Shown here piece by piece: positions 6,862-9,954 of a stretch of DNA of 9,954 bases. The first letter of the stretch is position 1, and every line of letters starts with the position of its first letter. The notes under the pieces are model-generated. The model was given only the letters and a program-made list of their open reading frames with translations. It was not told the DNA's origin and ran no database searches. The translations under genes were made by a program, and so were the position numbers. Location of the stretch: contig CANCXY010000118.1 in the NCBI GenBank assembly GCA_947381875.1, positions 1 through 9,954 of the forward strand. The letters run 5' to 3'. The stretch is from an uncultured Clostridia bacterium (GTDB lineage Bacteria; Bacillota; Clostridia; Oscillospirales; Ruminococcaceae).

Positions 6862-9800
6862 TTACCGTCCCCCGCCGCCCAGTGTAAGGGACGGCAAGGT
6901 GGACGGCATTTCTATAGGCAGTGAATCGCTTACAAGGCGCTGCCCTTCGTTTGTCTGGGCGTTGTCGACACGGTACAGCTCTGCGCGTACCTGCTGAATG
7001 GATGAAAGGTCTGTGTCCGGCGCTACCCAGTAGATCCAGATACCATCCGCCACATCACGCAGTTTGCCCTCTGCCGGTACTTCGGCCAGGATGATCTGCT
7101 GTGCGTTCAGCGTACCGTCTGCCTCTGTGCTGCCGATGACGTTCCCATTCTGGTCGTACAGCATCACTACATTGTAAGCCGGGTTGCCTTTATAGCTCCC
7201 TGTAAAGACAATGGAACCTTTGGGGATCACGTCGCCTTGTTTATCCCCGTAAACATAGTCTTCGCTCAATTTGCCAACGGCCGGGTCGTTCGTCTCTGTG
7301 CGCTTCCATTCCACATTATCGCCAGTCACGCCCAGAACGTCCAGTTCCGCAATATGCACCGTAGTACCCGATGCGTCAAGGATTGCAAACTGCACTGCCG
7401 TAGTGGTATAAGAGGCGATATTGCCTTTGCGCCCGAAGTAGACGTCGCCGCCCTCTGCATCTGTGAAACTGCCGGAAGCGGCTTCCATCCAACTGCCGCT
7501 TTCATCGCGCACGCGGATGCTGTATTGCCCAACGGCATTCTGCCCGCCGGAAGTGTAGGAAAACCCTTCGATCGCCAGCGGGCGGCCAAATTCGATTGTC
7601 ACAGCCGCGCCTTCGCCTTCGACCACGCCTTCAAATACGGTAGCATTTTTGTTATCCACCGCAAGACGAATTGCAGACTCCACCTTCGGCTCACAGGGGT
7701 CATCCTCTGTCGCGTCTTTGGACGCATCTCCTTTCAGCGCTTTCAAATTTTCTGTTTCCGCAGTGAAAGAAGCCTTGTCAACGTATTTATCATGTTGAAT
7801 CTTGACCAGGGGCAGTGTCATAACGGCTGAACGGTTCAGGAACTTGTCAATCGCCGTTACCTCGTAAAATACGACGCGGTTATTCATCGTGGTAACACAA
7901 TCCCGAAAGATGCTGCTGGTAGCAAAGCCCACCGGTTCACGCTCGACCTTGCCGCCCTCTGTGGTGCAGCGCACGACTTCAAAGCCGAGCAGCTCACCTT
8001 CGGGCAGCAGGGATGAAAGCGTCAATACGACGGTATTAGCCGCGTTGGCGTCGATCTTGGCTGTGCTGTTTGTGCCGACACCTGCAGTCGTTCCATCGGC
8101 CTTTAGATGGCCGCCGCCAGTATGTGTCAAACGGTAGGCGCGCGCGTCGTCGGTGCCGTAATAAATAGCGCGCGTCTCTTTGGTGAACTGCTGCGCGTAC
8201 TGCTTTGTCCCCTCGTCAGGGATCATTCCCCAGCGTTCAAAGAATTCCAGAAGATCCTTTTCCGCCGCCGCGCAGGACAGGCGCATCAGCACCTGGTCCG
8301 TACCGCCGGAAAGTGTCAGCGCTGCGCCGCCTGGCTTCGGTGCGCTGGCAGGTGTGCGGGCGTAGCGGTCTACACGCGCAAAGAACAGATTGTTAAGCTG
8401 TTCACTGTGGTTTTCATACGTTTTGAAATTCCAGCAGTTATCATAGGCAAGGTGCAGCTGCCAGTAAAGGCCAAGCTGGACAAACACGCTGGAAGCGCGC
8501 CCTGTCTCACCGGAAGTCACTTTTTTGTATATATTCGGATAATGGGAGTTCAGCCGCACGCTGTCATTCGTGTCGTGGGACTGCGCCAGCAGAGCGAAAT
8601 AGTTGTTTGTGATCTCGGCAACAGCATACGAACCCTGGTTGATGCAGTGCCCAATCTCATGTGCAATGCCCCAGCCGAAATAGCGTCCGCTCACATATTT
8701 CCCATTTTCCGACTGCACCGGCGCAGAAGTGAACATGCCGGGCGCGGAACCCCACTCAATACCGATATGGTTCCCCGCCGCATACATGAACGCGCCCGCA
8801 AACATACGCTGGTAACGGATATTGAGATGTCCGCGCGGGTACTGGTCGACCACGTTTTCCGCCTTCGGGTTCAGCCCCTTATGCTGATAGAACAGGTCCA
8901 TCATACCTTCCATCGCGTCCATAGAATCCACAAGCCTGTTCGCGCGTTCCTCCGCGGTCCCGCTGCCAACGCCGGCCAAAATCTGCTGGGCAGGCAGAGA
9001 GACAAGCATCGTCTCCAACAAAACATCGCTTGCGCCAAGAATGCAGTTCTGCGCATCGTAGGCATACTGCACGGATGCGGGAGCCTGCACAGCGGAACCT
9101 GCGCCGGAATGGAAGGAATTGTGAGCTGCGCTCATATCGGCACAGTAGGTATCCAGCGCCTTGATATACGCTGCTGCGCGCGTCAAACGTTCTGCCCTGT
9201 CCTCCACACGATACAAATCGAGTATGGGCACCTGTACGCCGCCGCTGACACGCACCGCATACTTCCCGGTGTCTGCCTCCTTGCCCGTATATTGCACATA
9301 CAGCGCGCCGCCCCTCTCATAGGCAAGTGTTGAAATCTGGGGCACGGTGATCTCATTGCGGCCAACTTTCAATGTGCAAACTGTGCTGGCTACGCCGGAA
9401 GATTCCGCGTGGTACTGTGTGGCTATAAGCTGAAGATTGGTGCTGTCACCCGTCTTTTTGCTGCTGTGGCCCACATAGACGACAATGGTTTCCCCTGCCG
9501 CCGCCGTAACGCCGAGCGGCTGCCAGGCGTTGAGGCCGCTGAACCCGCGGTTCACATCCGAAGTCGTGATGGTGTTATGTACCGTCACCGGCTGGGCCAG
9601 CGTCTTGCCCAGCGCCAAAATCTCCTCCGCCGTTTTCAGTTCCTTCTCCAACACTGCTGCGTCTGGATGGCACTCGCCGCTTTCATCCGGCGTTTCAAGG
9701 CGTGCGCGCAGGGTGTCAATGGTCTCCTGGGTCACATCGTCGCGCAGGACTGTATGCAAATCGTCTGTGTACAGCGCAAAGATGTCGTCTTCCAGGGAAT

Positions 9801-9954
9801 CATAATGGTAGAAGCACACTTCCGAAATGGTGATTGTACCATTTGCAACCGAACGCGCCAGAGCAATACGCAGCTTGGAAGTTGTGACAGGCTGTGCCAG
9901 GCGCAACCAATAATAGGCGCGGCCATTGCTGTCCAGACGGCGCTGGATAGAAAC
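6862..9954 (-). CDS. Secreted M60-family (enhancin/mucinase-like) zinc metallopeptidase, N-terminus beyond the window
   Basis: A large glycoprotein-directed protease; M60 peptidases from gut bacteria are known to cut mucins and other O-glycosylated proteins. The frame is open to the window edge, so the visible 1,030 residues are a fragment and the TTG at 9906 is not a real start. Visible order (fragment numbering): the tail of a discoidin-like (F5/8 type C) domain at 1-50; a helical linker at 55-115; a beta domain at about 120-240; and the M60 catalytic domain at about 280-600. The catalytic motif is HEIGH (432-436), with Glu447 ten residues later, giving the gluzincin pattern HExxH-x10-E (8661-8614). 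A fibronectin-III-like segment follows at about 635-720, a discoidin-type carbohydrate-binding domain at about 755-880, and an unassigned C-terminal domain containing NPAYNVVMLYDQNGN at about 905-1010. The protein ends in GGGGR without a sortase motif or membrane helix, so it is probably released or held non-covalently. It is followed 28 bp later by the surface-protein gene. Confidence 0.93.
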   Translation of the reverse strand, partial: VSIQRRLDSNGRAYYWLRLAQPVTTSKLRIALARSVANGTITISEVCFYHYDSLEDDIFALYTDDLHTVLRDDVTQETIDTLRARLETPDESGECHPDAAVLEKELKTAEEILALGKTLAQPVTVHNTITTSDVNRGFSGLNAWQPLGVTAAAGETIVVYVGHSSKKTGDSTNLQLIATQYHAESSGVASTVCTLKVGRNEITVPQISTLAYERGGALYVQYTGKEADTGKYAVRVSGGVQVPILDLYRVEDRAERLTRAAAYIKALDTYCADMSAAHNSFHSGAGSAVQAPASVQYAYDAQNCILGASDVLLETMLVSLPAQQILAGVGSGTAEERANRLVDSMDAMEGMMDLFYQHKGLNPKAENVVDQYPRGHLNIRYQRMFAGAFMYAAGNHIGIEWGSAPGMFTSAPVQSENGKYVSGRYFGWGIAHEIGHCINQGSYAVAEITNNYFALLAQSHDTNDSVRLNSHYPNIYKKVTSGETGRASSVFVQLGLYWQLHLAYDNCWNFKTYENHSEQLNNLFFARVDRYARTPASAPKPGGAALTLSGGTDQVLMRLSCAAAEKDLLEFFERWGMIPDEGTKQYAQQFTKETRAIYYGTDDARAYRLTHTGGGHLKADGTTAGVGTNSTAKIDANAANTVVLTLSSLLPEGELLGFEVVRCTTEGGKVEREPVGFATSSIFRDCVTTMNNRVVFYEVTAIDKFLNRSAVMTLPLVKIQHDKYVDKASFTAETENLKALKGDASKDATEDDPCEPKVESAIRLAVDNKNATVFEGVVEGEGAAVTIEFGRPLAIEGFSYTSGGQNAVGQYSIRVRDESGSWMEAASGSFTDAEGGDVYFGRKGNIASYTTTAVQFAILDASGTTVHIAELDVLGVTGDNVEWKRTETNDPAVGKLSEDYVYGDKQGDVIPKGSIVFTGSYKGNPAYNVVMLYDQNGNVIGSTEADGTLNAQQIILAEVPAEGKLRDVADGIWIYWVAPDTDLSSIQQVRAELYRVDNAQTNEGQRLVSDSLPIEMPSTLPSLTLGGGGR

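Noticed and set aside
8107..9333. A 408-codon open frame on the plus strand
   Set aside because: It is antisense to the M60 catalytic region, with no recognisable domain and a composition typical of a shadow frame.

Overview
The window reads as one end of a contig from a G+C-rich, gut-type Firmicute (Bacillota, class Clostridia, probably near Oscillospirales/Ruminococcaceae). This rests on three things: an AddAB-type recombination subunit, a YacP/Rae1-type nuclease domain and a secreted M60 metallopeptidase, all families typical of that group. The assignment is inference; there is no rRNA or tRNA to anchor it. The first 45 bases are not genomic: they are Illumina library adapter left on the contig end.

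Every credible gene lies on the minus strand, so the window is read from right to left. (1) 9954-6862: a large secreted M60-family (enhancin/mucinase-like) zinc peptidase, cut at its N-terminus by the window edge. (2) 6833-5523: a cell-surface protein with a signal peptide, a beta-rich N-terminal domain, a Ser/Pro/Thr stalk, a FIVAR-like three-helix domain and a C-terminal membrane anchor. (3) 5513-2907: an EF-G/Tet(M)-like ribosome-directed GTPase fused at its C-terminus to a complete Rae1/YacP-type NYN ribonuclease domain. (4) 2784-2335: an AT-rich GNAT acetyltransferase resembling the polyamine acetyltransferase BltD. (5) 2291-46: AddB, the helicase-nuclease partner of AddA, cut before its C-terminal nuclease domain.

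Genes 1 to 3 are very close (28 bp, then 9 bp), and the ribosome binding site of gene 3 overlaps the stop codon of gene 2, so they are probably co-transcribed. A cluster of three consecutive perfect hairpins (2834-2903) separates gene 3 from the acetyltransferase. The acetyltransferase differs sharply in base composition and may be an insertion between the GTPase and addB.

Functionally, the peptidase and the surface protein look like a host-glycoprotein foraging pair. The GTPase-nuclease looks like a ribosome rescue or mRNA-quality-control factor, and AddB belongs to double-strand-break repair. The most interesting object is the GTPase-NYN fusion: one half belongs to a family that enters the ribosomal A site, and the other half belongs to a family that cleaves mRNA in the A site. 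No gap between genes exceeds about 120 bp, and I see no CRISPR array, insertion sequence, tRNA or rRNA.
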